From: Shewanella sp. OPT22
Lineage (GTDB): Bacteria; Pseudomonadota; Gammaproteobacteria; Enterobacterales; Shewanellaceae
Assembly (NCBI RefSeq): GCF_004168585.1
Contig: NZ_PGVH01000056.1
Location: 438,576 to 502,575 of the forward strand
Reading direction: 5' to 3'
Length of the DNA: 64,000 nt
The position numbers were made by a program, and so were the translations under genes. Position 1 is the stretch's first letter; each line of letters starts with the position of its first letter. This document shows positions 8,919-18,302 of this stretch, piece by piece. The notes beneath the pieces are model-generated. The model saw only the letters and a list, made by a program, of their open reading frames with translations, was not told the DNA's origin and searched no databases.

Positions 8919-10034
8919 TTAAGAACGTCCATGACACATCAAACAACTACGATTCTTATTGATATACATATCGAACATAACTTGTTTATATGGACCAGAC
9001 TTTGCAAATTGATTTAGAAAGCTATTAGGGTTTTTTAAGGCATTGTTGACGACAAACTTATATCGCCAATGGTCAAAGTTAGGGGAGTTTTGGCTTTTAA
9101 TCAAAAATTTAACTGCTTTTTGTTTTTGCCCTATCCTCGCATAGGCTTCTGCAAGCGTAAAATTAACACCAGGGACAGCGAAAGGCGCAACTTTAGGGTT
9201 AAATGTACAGCCAGGTACCGCTTTATTACAGCCATATCGGTCGTAAAATGCCATCACCTTATTCGGTATCGTTGTAGAGAGCGGCAAGCCTGAATAAACA
9301 GCAAGCGTGCCATAAATATTCAGACTTAAGTCTGGAAGGTCACCCATATCTTCCAAATACTTCATTCTAGAAATAGTCGCATTTCCGATATTTAATACAT
9401 TCTTCCAATGGTTGAACAAGGACTCTCTGGTGATATCTAAAGTATCTTTAAAAAAGAGAGTTGGGATATAGTCTGGCTTGAGCTTTAATGAGTTTTCAAA
9501 GTCTTTTTTCATCGTAAGATCACTTGAGATAAAAAAGTATGGCATGTTATTTTCAATTGCCATCGCCATTTCAAGCATCCCTCGATGCAGATATAATTTG
9601 GAACGACTCTCATCGTCACTACTGTACCGGGTTAAATTTATAGCTTGTGAAGTAACATCCAAGGCGTTTTGCCGTTTATCTTTACGTCCATCACCTAAAG
9701 CATCCCAAAGTGTTGCATTGGCACAACGAAAGATAGCTTCGTCAGTCATTGATGACATATCAGCAGGACAAACATCATTAATCCATGGACTTTTTGACTT
9801 CGGAGGTATTATTTCTTCATGTTTATAGTAGGCAGGAAAAGTGTTATTCGCACACTTTAGTTTTTTAATATCAACATGATATGGGTCATAAGGCGTATTT
9901 AAATTTACACCTTGACAATTCAGTACCGGATTTTTCTTACAGCTTGTAAGTAAACATATCGATATTAGGGCAAAAAGGATGTAGCCAACCCAAATCAGAC
10001 TCTGAAACTTGGTGTTTTTTCTTGAATAATTCAT
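8919..10034 (-). CDS. Lipoprotein with TPR-like helices and C-terminal CxxCH motif
   Basis: 371 residues. A hydrophobic N-terminal segment ends in LLTSC (lipobox, Cys32), predicting a lipid-anchored envelope protein. The middle (about 100-350) is helical, with TPR-like pieces such as LYLHRGMLEMAMAIE and LAEAYARIGQKQKAVKFL. Several extra cysteines are present. The last residues read SCLMCHGRS, so a CxxCH heme c attachment motif (Cys364-His368) sits three residues from the end. It may be a monoheme envelope cytochrome or only a chance match; no second axial ligand can be assigned. No recognised close family; apparently monocistronic. Confidence 0.72.
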   Translation of the reverse strand: MNYSRKNTKFQSLIWVGYILFALISICLLTSCKKNPVLNCQGVNLNTPYDPYHVDIKKLKCANNTFPAYYKHEEIIPPKSKSPWINDVCPADMSSMTDEAIFRCANATLWDALGDGRKDKRQNALDVTSQAINLTRYSSDDESRSKLYLHRGMLEMAMAIENNMPYFFISSDLTMKKDFENSLKLKPDYIPTLFFKDTLDITRESLFNHWKNVLNIGNATISRMKYLEDMGDLPDLSLNIYGTLAVYSGLPLSTTIPNKVMAFYDRYGCNKAVPGCTFNPKVAPFAVPGVNFTLAEAYARIGQKQKAVKFLIKSQNSPNFDHWRYKFVVNNALKNPNSFLNQFAKSGPYKQVMFDMYINKNRSCLMCHGRS

Positions 10035-10127
10035 AGCTAATTAGTATCAATATTCACTTAACTACTTTGATATTAGCTAGCTCAAGCTGATATATATAAA
10101 TAACAATTACGCTTTGACAGTGCTGGT

Positions 10128-11036
10128 TCAGCCTTTTCTGTAAACGGGCAGCTCAACTCGAATCGTTAGTGCAAAATCTTTCGTTTTATCTAGAGCAATG
10201 ATTTGCTCGATTCCATCAGCATGCTCATCAATTTGATAACCGCTATCTTTGATGAACATTAATAATGCATTCCAAGCCGCATCAGCACCGACTAGTGACT
10301 CAATAAACACTTCCATTGAAGCGTAAAAACCCTCTTTCAATGTTGTTGATGATGATGCAGTGCTATCTGTCCATGTACCTAATTTATAGTCCGTTTTTGC
10401 CCAAGAATACTCAATGTCTTTCGATGTAAATAGTTCAACTGCATAAAGCAATTTATCACTGATATTGGCAGGATCGTGCTCTCGCTTCTTTTTCAGTTTG
10501 TCACTCATTACGGCTAAAAAGCGTTGTGGATACCAATCGATTTGAAATGATAAATTTTCAGCAAGTTGATATTCACTGACATTACTCGATGTGGGATGAG
10601 AAAGCCGAGAAAATATTTTAGAAATATCGGCGGAACTTCCACTTTTACCAACAGCTTTAATCTGTTTTGCTGTCAAGTTTAGCTCTCGCATTAACGCCTT
10701 AGCTAATGCTTGCGACGAAGAGTACCCAATATGCTGTGCAACTTCAGTGATAGGAACATCACCAGCAAATAATAAAATCTCGACAGCCAATCTGAGTTTT
10801 TTCCGAGTAATAAATTGCCCGGGCGTTTCAGCGAACAACTCTGAAAATTGCTTATGAAAATGCGCCTCTGAGATCTGACATTGTTTTGCGATGTCTTGCC
10901 ACCTGCATTTTTCAAGCAGGGATTCATCAATGAGTTTTATCGCTCTATCAAACCGCTCCCTAACATTCGGCTCCAGACTTTCAAATAAGAACTGAGTAGG
11001 CACAAGCTTTTGTGTGACGGTATCTGTAACATCCAT
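10128..11036 (-). CDS. AraC-family regulator with GyrI-like effector domain
   Basis: 302 residues. The AraC helix-turn-helix domain is N-terminal (about 25-130; WQDIAKQCQISEAHFHKQF and ITEVAQHIGYSSSQALAKAL). It is followed by a GyrI-like small-molecule-binding domain (about 150-300), the SoxS/Rob-style order. Its ATG directly follows the TAA of the upstream ABC membrane-domain gene with no intervening base, so the two are almost certainly co-transcribed and translationally coupled. It probably senses a ligand handled by that partner, which is inference. Confidence 0.83.
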   Translation of the reverse strand: MDVTDTVTQKLVPTQFLFESLEPNVRERFDRAIKLIDESLLEKCRWQDIAKQCQISEAHFHKQFSELFAETPGQFITRKKLRLAVEILLFAGDVPITEVAQHIGYSSSQALAKALMRELNLTAKQIKAVGKSGSSADISKIFSRLSHPTSSNVSEYQLAENLSFQIDWYPQRFLAVMSDKLKKKREHDPANISDKLLYAVELFTSKDIEYSWAKTDYKLGTWTDSTASSSTTLKEGFYASMEVFIESLVGADAAWNALLMFIKDSGYQIDEHADGIEQIIALDKTKDFALTIRVELPVYRKG

Positions 11037-11882
11037 TTATTCATTGATTCTCTGAGTAATTTCCGATAATCGTGACAGTGTTTGTAGCACCATAGGTAGC
11101 ATAATGGCGGCATCCATAAATTCAAGAGAATAACTCATCACTGAAAAAATTGATCCTGAAGTCATTGCTTCAATGTCTGTTGCCCACACCAAGTTGATTA
11201 AAACAAAGCTGAACATGACAAAAAAGATGCTTCCATATACCCAAGCCTCTGTATCGGAGATTTTAACTTCGAAGTGATTAAGTCGTGCTAAGTGCGCCTT
11301 AAGTCCAGAAAGAGGTAATGTTGAAAGCACAGATACTTGCTGCTCTTTCTGACCATTCATCTTAGCGTTTAATTGATGAAATTGTCTGTGGGAGCATGCA
11401 TAAATGGTAAGCATCAATAAACAGGCGATGACCGGTGTCACACCTAACTGCCAACCAAAACTGGACAAAATAATCACTGATGCCACCAGCTGGATCACTG
11501 CAGTAAATAAGGGTGGAACCTCTTGTTCTAAAAAATCCACCAACTCTCGAGACATGTCCAACCGAGCATTTCGAGTCGTCACGGATTGTTTCTGCAATCG
11601 ATGATCAACTTCAACACCGAGTTCGATTCTAATTTTGCCGTAAGCACGAGTATCGTAAACCCGCCTTAAAATGGAAATCGTTATCAATAGAAATATGATC
11701 GTCGCTAAAGTGATTAAGTCACTGAACTCTTTCTTTAGCAGGCTGTCGATGGCAAACCCGATAAATAAGGGAATGGATACCATCAATGCATTCTCAATTG
11801 CGACCAATACCCAAGTGATGATAATTTTCGCTTTGAAGGTTTTAGTGATTGACCATAAAGTAAGTTTATCTAATGATTCCAT
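11037..11882 (-). CDS. ABC transporter six-transmembrane domain protein without ATPase
   Basis: 281 residues, corresponding to an ABC exporter type-I membrane domain with six hydrophobic segments (about 20-45, 55-75, 125-150, 150-170, 225-245, 250-270). There is no Walker A, signature or Walker B motif, and no ATPase gene next door. It is followed without a gap by an AraC/GyrI-like regulator. Either it borrows a distant ATPase or it works as a membrane sensor for that regulator; both are inference. The N-terminus MESLDKLTLWSITKTFKAK is intact, so it does not look like a simple truncation. Confidence 0.78.
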   Translation of the reverse strand: MESLDKLTLWSITKTFKAKIIITWVLVAIENALMVSIPLFIGFAIDSLLKKEFSDLITLATIIFLLITISILRRVYDTRAYGKIRIELGVEVDHRLQKQSVTTRNARLDMSRELVDFLEQEVPPLFTAVIQLVASVIILSSFGWQLGVTPVIACLLMLTIYACSHRQFHQLNAKMNGQKEQQVSVLSTLPLSGLKAHLARLNHFEVKISDTEAWVYGSIFFVMFSFVLINLVWATDIEAMTSGSIFSVMSYSLEFMDAAIMLPMVLQTLSRLSEITQRINE

Positions 11883-12036
11883 TGAACTCCCCCTCGAATT
11901 GAATGAGCGAGATTATTCAACAGAAGCATTAGAAAAACGTGTCCAAACCTGTGATATCAGATAAAAAGTTAAACTCGAGAACTCAGGTTAAGTTCCCACT
12001 TTTATAGGTTGTTAATAAAATCAATCATCGTCTGAT

Positions 12037-13098
12037 TTAAAAGTAAAAATCAAAACTCAAATAAGTCGCAGCAAAATCACCTTCGAACACTTGACCGTTT
12101 CTATCGACATACCCATTTTGATCTAAGTATTCGAGGTATATCCAACCGGGACCATAGTTATAAGTAATACCTGGGGCCCATGCCGTAACGGTATCAGCAG
12201 TCGAACCTTCGGTGTCAGGTTTGGCTTGAGTCATATCAACATAAAAATTCCACTCATCCCACTTGTAACCCATTTCAAAAGCCAATCTTTGATTTTTGAT
12301 TTCTGAAACGGTTAGGTTTTGCTGCTGAACATAACTTTCAGGCAAAGTTCTTTGAGCATCAATGTATTCGGCTTTAGTATAAAAATTACCGAATTGTCCG
12401 AGATAATAAAGTGCCCACGCAGAATGCTTACCGTCCGCTTGATTAGAAATAAGATCTTCAAGTTTCCCTGATTGAATTGAGGCGCCTATTCTCTGATGTT
12501 CAGTAAGTGGGTATTGTACATCTACGACTCCCGTTTTGATTTTACGGTAAGAGGTGCTGCTTCCCCAATGGCGGTTATCATCCGTGGTATCTGTTGAGGT
12601 TTTCCCCCAATCATCGGCAAGAAAATAAGCTAAATTAACATCGACTCCTTTTACTGATGAAATTAATTTAACTCCTGTGTCCATTTGGTCACCGTAACCC
12701 GCTTCGAGCATGTCTCCAGGCCAAAAGTTGATGGTTTTCCAGCCGAAAGGAACTTGGCTTTTACCAATAAGGATTTTATTATTTTCTGATAAATCAAAAC
12801 CTATCCATGCTTTGTGTAGAGTGACATTATCGCCGGTACTGTTATTATCTACATCAGTAAAACTACCGGGACCCACTCTTAATTCAGCTGAATAGGACCA
12901 ATTGCCTTTATCTTTATCAGCTTTACCGTCCGCATAAAGCACAAAAGCTTCGTTACCTAAATTACCGTTTGAGTCTTTGTCATGCTTTACATTCTCATAA
13001 TTGAACCAAACTCCCCCGCTTATTTGGTTAGAACAAAATGCAACAGGCGCAACAAACAGTGCACTACAAATCAACAGTGTGCGAGAAAACAACTTCAT
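12037..13098 (-). CDS. Outer-membrane porin
   Basis: 353 residues with a signal peptide (about 1-22, MKLFSRTLLICSALFVAPVA). Alternating amphipathic strands follow, ending in the aromatic C-terminal strand TYLSFDFYF typical of outer-membrane barrels. Motifs such as KAWIGFDLSENNKILIGKSQ and LLSG-free turns rich in Asp/Gly/Asn fit a 16-strand general or anion porin. It is divergent from a BCCT carrier across 297 bp containing two inverted repeats. The pair may bring in betaine-like solutes, the porin across the outer membrane and the BCCT across the inner, which is inference. Confidence 0.82.
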   Translation of the reverse strand: MKLFSRTLLICSALFVAPVAFCSNQISGGVWFNYENVKHDKDSNGNLGNEAFVLYADGKADKDKGNWSYSAELRVGPGSFTDVDNNSTGDNVTLHKAWIGFDLSENNKILIGKSQVPFGWKTINFWPGDMLEAGYGDQMDTGVKLISSVKGVDVNLAYFLADDWGKTSTDTTDDNRHWGSSTSYRKIKTGVVDVQYPLTEHQRIGASIQSGKLEDLISNQADGKHSAWALYYLGQFGNFYTKAEYIDAQRTLPESYVQQQNLTVSEIKNQRLAFEMGYKWDEWNFYVDMTQAKPDTEGSTADTVTAWAPGITYNYGPGWIYLEYLDQNGYVDRNGQVFEGDFAATYLSFDFYF

Positions 13099-13214
13099 AT
13101 CTCAATTCATCATTTAGTTAGAGGGCGAACTATTTTAATGAAATTGCTTTTTGAGTTTGTGATTAGCCTCTCAGTTGTTAAAAGCTTCACTTTCAAATAA
13201 ACCATTATGTTACC

Positions 13215-13228
13215 AGTCACTAGTGACT
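13215..13228. promoter_or_regulatory. Perfect palindrome between porin and BCCT genes
   Basis: AGTCACTAGTGACT is a perfect 14-bp palindrome in the middle of the divergent intergenic region. It could be an operator serving either gene; no specific regulator is recognised. Confidence 0.35.
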
Positions 13229-13279
13229 TTCAGCATGCATTTATATACCATCGGCTCAAAATTCATACTCAAGTCAACT

Positions 13280-13301
13280 TAATTAGTGTTGTGACTAATT
13301 A
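13280..13301. promoter_or_regulatory. Second inverted repeat upstream of BCCT gene
   Basis: TAATTAGT (13280-13287) and ACTAATTA (13294-13301) are exact 8-bp inverted repeats spaced by 6 bp, about 95 bp before the BCCT start. It fits a dimeric repressor or activator site, and the regulator is unknown. Confidence 0.35.
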
Positions 13302-13395
13302 CTCTTCTTTCAAAGCGTGTTTTACTTTTTTAGATTAGACAAATTTTCACTTCTACCTAATGATGTAATGACTTGTGCTCTTATCGAGATACGTA

Positions 13396-14967
13396 ATGAG
13401 TAAAAAAATTGATCGGTACAGTATCGATAATACTGACTACACCATTGGCCAAGATAATGTGCAAAAATGGGGGTTCGATGTTCACAATCCTGTATTCGGA
13501 TTCAGCATTGCCATTATTGCTCTGTTTCTAATTACCGCTGCGCTTGTTGAACCAACGACAGCAAAACAACTCTTAGACGGCGTAAAATGGGACATCATTA
13601 ACAACTTCGACTGGCTCTTCATTTGGTCAGCCAACTTCTTTCTAGTCTTCATCATCGCCATTGCACTTTCCCCGTTTGGGAAAATACGCCTAGGCGGCAA
13701 TAAAGCAACGCCTGAGCATTCAACGTGGACATGGTTAGCCATGCTGTTCGCCGCAGGCATGGGCATTGGTCTTGTTTTCTGGGGTGTTGCAGAGCCCGTC
13801 GCCTACTTCACAGGCTGGTTTCATACACCATTAAATGTAACCCCTAATACACCAGAAGCCGCTAAATTAGCTTTAGCAGCCACCATGTATCACTGGGGAC
13901 TGCACCCTTGGGCCATCTATGGCATTGTTGCACTATCATTAGCCTTTTTCACTTATAACAAAGGCTTACCATTATCTATGCGCTCTGTTTTCTATCCAAT
14001 TTTAGGCGATAGAGCTTGGGGCTGGATGGGTAACGTTATTGATATTCTCGCAGTGATCGCCACCTTATTTGGTTTAGCGACATCTTTAGGGCTGGGAGCT
14101 CAGCAAGCTGCGGGCGGTATCAACTATGTATTTGGCATTGAAAATGGCCTTGGATTACAAGTCGGTATCATTAGTTTTGTCACCTTAGTGGCAGTGTATT
14201 CCGTGTGGCGAGGCATCGATTCAGGCGTTAAGTTATTAAGTAATATCAATATGATTATTGCTTTTGCTCTGCTCGCTGTCGTAACCATCATTGGCTATCA
14301 TGTTTCGTTTGCATCCATCTGGACAACCTTAACCGGCTATATCGAAAACATTTTGCCATTAAGTAATACCTTTGGTCGTGAAGATACCGACTGGCTTCAT
14401 GGGTGGACGGTCTTCTATTGGGCTTGGTGGATTTCTTGGTCACCATTTGTTGGTATGTTCATTGCTCGAGTCTCTAAAGGCAGAACGATCAGAGAATTTG
14501 TGGTTGCAGTTTTACTTATCCCAACGCTCGTAACCCTCATATGGATGTCAGTATTTGGTGGTTTGGCTATCGATCAAGTGATGCATAAAGTCGGAGAGTT
14601 AGGAACCAAAGGGCTCACAGATATCTCACTCGCTATGTTTCAAATGTTTGACCATTTAATTTGGGGTAAATTTTTATCCGTGATTGCTGTTGCACTGGTT
14701 CTGGTGTTCTTTGTTACCTCATCTGACTCTGGTTCACTGGTGATTGATAGCATTACTGCTGGAGGCAAAATGGATGCGCCAGTTACCCAACGTGTGCTTT
14801 GGGCATTAATTGGTGGCCTGATCGCCGTTGCTTTATTGTGGATTGGTGGCGCTAATGCATTACAAGCGATGCAAGCCGCAATTATCTCAACCGCACTCCC
14901 GTTTACGCTTATCTTACTGTGTATGTGTTTAAGCTTATATCTCGGTTTAAAAACAGAAAAGTTTTAG
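13396..14967 (+). CDS. BCCT-family betaine/choline/carnitine transporter
   Basis: 523 residues from the ATG at 13396 (GAGAT upstream); a GTG at 13375 would add seven residues. About twelve membrane helices import quaternary ammonium solutes, usually with Na+ or H+. Diagnostic motifs are AAGMGIGLVFWGVAEP (Gly-rich helix 3), YWAWWISWSPFVGMFIARVS (the Trp-rich substrate box) and FFVTSSDSGSLV. The GMGIG sequence matches BetP-type Na+-coupled betaine carriers. Short termini suggest limited osmotic gating compared with BetP. Divergent from a porin, convergent with an exonuclease gene. Confidence 0.93.
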   Translation: MSKKIDRYSIDNTDYTIGQDNVQKWGFDVHNPVFGFSIAIIALFLITAALVEPTTAKQLLDGVKWDIINNFDWLFIWSANFFLVFIIAIALSPFGKIRLGGNKATPEHSTWTWLAMLFAAGMGIGLVFWGVAEPVAYFTGWFHTPLNVTPNTPEAAKLALAATMYHWGLHPWAIYGIVALSLAFFTYNKGLPLSMRSVFYPILGDRAWGWMGNVIDILAVIATLFGLATSLGLGAQQAAGGINYVFGIENGLGLQVGIISFVTLVAVYSVWRGIDSGVKLLSNINMIIAFALLAVVTIIGYHVSFASIWTTLTGYIENILPLSNTFGREDTDWLHGWTVFYWAWWISWSPFVGMFIARVSKGRTIREFVVAVLLIPTLVTLIWMSVFGGLAIDQVMHKVGELGTKGLTDISLAMFQMFDHLIWGKFLSVIAVALVLVFFVTSSDSGSLVIDSITAGGKMDAPVTQRVLWALIGGLIAVALLWIGGANALQAMQAAIISTALPFTLILLCMCLSLYLGLKTEKF

Positions 14968-14981
14968 AGTTTCCCTCTATT

Positions 14982-15016
14982 GTTTTGGATTTAAAGTGCA
15001 ACTTTAAATCCAAAAC
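14982..15016. terminator. Bidirectional terminator between convergent genes
   Basis: GTTTTGGATTTAAAGT (14982-14997) pairs perfectly with 15001-15016 around a 3-nt loop. The stem lies just after the BCCT stop, and its right arm covers the last codons of the exonuclease gene, so it can end transcription from both sides. Confidence 0.7.
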
Positions 15017-15726
15017 TCTTCAATAAATGCACTCTCTGAATAGTGTTTCGCAACTTGAGCTTGCAGCAACTCTGCGGTTGCAATAGCATCCGTTAATGCA
15101 TGATGTGGCGTATAAGTAGGTAAGCCGTAACGCTTTCGGCTTTGTTGCAACCGAATCGATGGTACTTTTTTTCCTCTCAAGCGGTTCAAAAATCCAGATG
15201 CTATTTGATGCTGGATCTGATGTTCCAATTCCAGTGTGTCAATAACTGGAAACTCGATACCTTCTTTCAACGCATGTAATAACGCCTTATTAAGAAATTG
15301 CCGCTCGATAGGATGATAATGAACCACAATCACCTTACTTTTCATCGTTTCAAGCAGTTCTGGGATCACTTTAGAAAAATCAGGTGCATCAGCAATATCA
15401 TTATGAGTGATCCCATGAATCACAATGGAGTCTGACGTCAGTTTTGTTCTTGGTTTCACTTCCCACTGTCGTGCAGCATTGAGGTAAATACGCTGTAAAT
15501 TAAACGGCACTGTGCCCACGCTAATAATGGAATCTTTCTTTGAATTCAGACCTGTTGTTTCGAAGTCCATCGCTAAGAATTCGCACTCAGATAAAGGAGT
15601 ATTTAGCTTAGGTAATATTGAATCAGAGTAATACTGTTTTAACAATGGATGAACAGAACCCACACCGGATGATTCAAAGCGTGTCGTCCAATCGAGCTGT
15701 GGCTTTTTGTGCGTAAAACCAAACAT
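15004..15726 (-). CDS. DnaQ-like 3'-5' exonuclease (DEDDh)
   Basis: 240 residues with the full DEDDh set: MDFETTGLNS (Asp, Glu), HNDIADAPDF and VVHYHPIERQFL (second Asp region) and HHALTDAIATAELL (His and last Asp). This fold removes nucleotides from DNA or RNA 3' ends, as in the PolC/epsilon proofreading family. It follows the cNMP-CBS-nucleotidyltransferase gene by 16 bp, a pairing common in Shewanella and Vibrio relatives, so the two likely form one operon. The actual substrate is unknown. Confidence 0.9.
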   Translation of the reverse strand: MFGFTHKKPQLDWTTRFESSGVGSVHPLLKQYYSDSILPKLNTPLSECEFLAMDFETTGLNSKKDSIISVGTVPFNLQRIYLNAARQWEVKPRTKLTSDSIVIHGITHNDIADAPDFSKVIPELLETMKSKVIVVHYHPIERQFLNKALLHALKEGIEFPVIDTLELEHQIQHQIASGFLNRLRGKKVPSIRLQQSRKRYGLPTYTPHHALTDAIATAELLQAQVAKHYSESAFIEEFWI

Positions 15727-15742
15727 ATAGACCTACTGGGTA

Positions 15743-17623
15743 TCACTTCAAGTTCGCATTGTAGCGATACTTTAAAAAATTCTGCGCATTGCTTAATATC
15801 TGAAATGCATCTTTTAAATTTCGCCGTTCAAAGTCAGATAAGTTCTCAGGCTCAATGTTATTGTCAGCTTCAATTTTATTTTCAATGTCTTTCGCTTGAT
15901 GGCGTATTCTCACCATAGAAATGAACTCTAATGCGTCTCTAAGATCTTCTCCTTTCCCTTCTGGCAACACATTAGCCTCAATAACTTCATCAAGTCGCTC
16001 AAAAGAGTTATTGATTGTTGAGCCAATTGCTAAAGCATGAACTCGAATAAGATCTGCTAGAGGCGCAGTTCCCCGTCGCTTAATATTAATCGAGTTGTTA
16101 TGGCGACCATCTTTTTCCATCACAAAGTCTTTAAAGAACCCTAAAGGCGGGGTTCTGTTGATGGCATTTCTTGCTAAACAGGCCAAGAATCGATTGTTAC
16201 CTTTAGCGCGACGCGAAATAAAATAACTCAGTTGATCTGCCCATTTGATTCGTCCATAAACACCGTCTATATCGAAAAAAATAGAAGCATTAAGTAAAGC
16301 TTGAGGCTTGGGATCGTCAATCCAACTCGAAAATCGTTGTTTCCACTGTGATATTGTCATTCTCCAAAGCGGATTTGATGCCATAATTTGCCCTGAACAA
16401 TGAGGGTAGCCACACTCATTGAGCGCATCACAAACAAAGGTCGAAAATGCTGCAAAATACGCTCCATGTTCTAACTCTTGGTAATGTTCATCAAGTATAA
16501 TGGCATTATCTTGATCTGTTACGATCGTTTGCTCATCCCTTCCCATAGAACCTAAAGCGATAAAGCAATACGGTATGGGTGGTTTGCCCAGTGACGCTTC
16601 GGCTAACTCGATAATACGCTGTTTTATACTGCGCCCTATTACTGACATCGCAGTACCGATCATATGACTATTGGCATCTTCATTTACTAAGCGCACAAAA
16701 CTTTCTTTTACTCGGTAGGCAACATCTTTAAGCTCTTCAACACTTTGTTGTACGAAGATATTATTGACCAGTAATAAGGTATTTTGAGACTCGTAATGTA
16801 CAATGTCTGCTGTCGTTACAATGCCTATCGGTTTTTTATTTTTGATTACAGGTAGATGATGTACTTGATTACGAAGCATTACCATCATTGCTTCGTAGAC
16901 ATAAGCATTGTGGTCAAGCGTCACAACATCAGTTGTCATTACAGAAGCAATTTCATTGTCAATACACACACCTTTAGCTAAAACTCGAGTACAAAGGTCT
17001 CTGTCTGTAATAATACCAACCACAGAATTTTGTTCCGTATCTTGATCTTCAATGCTCGGATCGATAATCAATAATGCTGATTCACTATCATCGGCCATTT
17101 TCTCTGCGGCCTCTCGAATGCTTTGATGCTTATTGATGTATGCAGCTTCATGAGTCAGCAAAGTTTTGACTTTAGACGTTGTTAAATCGTTTTGCTCATT
17201 TGATTCAATGACTGCTTGTCGTAACCGGGTGTTATCTTCGACTTCAACAAAATCAGCAAAACTGTCAAACTCATCATAGAGCTCTTGAAAAAGCATTTCT
17301 GGAATACAATAAATGAGTGTGTCATCAATAGCTTTGGCAGGAAATCGCACTTTATTATGAGTCAGTAAGCCCATCTGACCGAATATCGCCCCTTCATCTA
17401 AACGATTGTAAAGTTCACCACTGCGACGATAGACTTCCACTGCACCACTTCTCACCAAAAATAGATCATGGATGTGATCACCAAATTCAATGATTTTTTT
17501 GCCTTCACTAAAATAAGCAATTTCAATTTGACGAGCGACGTTAGTCACGGTGTCCTTGGGCAATGCATCGAATGGTGGATACTCATTAAGAAAATTTGAA
17601 ATTTCTATTAATTCAGCTTCCAT
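15743..17623 (-). CDS. cNMP-binding / CBS / DUF294 nucleotidyltransferase-like protein
   Basis: 626 residues from the ATG at 17623 (MEAELIEISNFL). A TTG at 17722 would add 33 residues unlike the family start. Domains in order are: cyclic-nucleotide-binding fold (about 15-125, GAIFGQMGLLTHN), two CBS motifs (about 155-275, VVGIITDRDL and KPIGIVTTADIV), DUF294 nucleotidyltransferase (about 330-470, with GSMGRDEQTIVTDQDNA) and the DUF294 C-terminal domain. Such proteins are thought to couple nucleotide sensing to a nucleotidyl-transfer reaction of unknown target. Related genes sit beside acetate carriers in other marine bacteria; here the neighbour is a BCCT carrier. Confidence 0.9.
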   Translation of the reverse strand: MEAELIEISNFLNEYPPFDALPKDTVTNVARQIEIAYFSEGKKIIEFGDHIHDLFLVRSGAVEVYRRSGELYNRLDEGAIFGQMGLLTHNKVRFPAKAIDDTLIYCIPEMLFQELYDEFDSFADFVEVEDNTRLRQAVIESNEQNDLTTSKVKTLLTHEAAYINKHQSIREAAEKMADDSESALLIIDPSIEDQDTEQNSVVGIITDRDLCTRVLAKGVCIDNEIASVMTTDVVTLDHNAYVYEAMMVMLRNQVHHLPVIKNKKPIGIVTTADIVHYESQNTLLLVNNIFVQQSVEELKDVAYRVKESFVRLVNEDANSHMIGTAMSVIGRSIKQRIIELAEASLGKPPIPYCFIALGSMGRDEQTIVTDQDNAIILDEHYQELEHGAYFAAFSTFVCDALNECGYPHCSGQIMASNPLWRMTISQWKQRFSSWIDDPKPQALLNASIFFDIDGVYGRIKWADQLSYFISRRAKGNNRFLACLARNAINRTPPLGFFKDFVMEKDGRHNNSINIKRRGTAPLADLIRVHALAIGSTINNSFERLDEVIEANVLPEGKGEDLRDALEFISMVRIRHQAKDIENKIEADNNIEPENLSDFERRNLKDAFQILSNAQNFLKYRYNANLK

Positions 17624-17810
17624 TAGCGTTTGAAATACTGGGTAAGATAACCTGAGTGTGAGCTTTTGAAGGTAAAAAAACAAGATGTTGATTTCTTGCA
17701 AGATCACAAAAAAAGCCTGCAAAAAAAGTATTTGTTATTTTGGGGGCTGTTCAGATAGCGTACTGGAGGTTTATGTATGATGTCGATTACGACTCTATCG
17801 AGACTGAATT

Positions 17811-18203
17811 ATGATTCCTAAAATAATGCATATGTGGCATGAAATTGTAGAGAAAAAAAATATCGCTTTATTAGATGAAATACTGGCAGAGGATGTAGAA
17901 ATGCATTCTCCTATTGTTCATACCGTGCAAAAGGGAAAAGAGGTAACGAAGAAGTATTTGATGGGCGCTGCTGCAGTACTTTGTAATGATACTTTCAAAT
18001 ATACTCGCACCGTTTACACTGACAATTTTGCTCTTTTAGAATTTATAACCGAATTGAATGGAGTCTTAGTTAATGGCGTGGATATGATTTCGTGGAATAC
18101 TGAAAATAAAATAACGGATTTTAAGGTTATGATTAGGCCTATCAAAGCCGTCAATGAAGTTCATAGCGAAATGGGAAAAATGTTAATAAAACTAAATAGT
18201 TGA
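17811..18203 (+). CDS. SnoaL/NTF2-like protein
   Basis: 130 residues with the pattern of the NTF2-like alpha+beta barrel: an N-terminal helix (IMHMWHEIVEKKNIALLDEI), then EDVEMHSPI, then strands with FALLEFITELNG and VDMISWNTENKITDFKVM. Polyketide-cyclase-like and epoxide-hydrolase-like members of this fold share this start, but catalytic residues cannot be assigned. It is a single gene, divergent from the cNMP-CBS gene and followed by the tRNA cluster on the opposite strand. Confidence 0.75.
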   Translation: MIPKIMHMWHEIVEKKNIALLDEILAEDVEMHSPIVHTVQKGKEVTKKYLMGAAAVLCNDTFKYTRTVYTDNFALLEFITELNGVLVNGVDMISWNTENKITDFKVMIRPIKAVNEVHSEMGKMLIKLNS

Positions 18204-18302
18204 ATAATTCAACAGTTCATGAGTGAACTAATACTCTTTCAACGTTGTCATTTTTACTGAAAACTAAAATTGATATTGAAGTGAATTATTGATTATTGAT
18301 TA

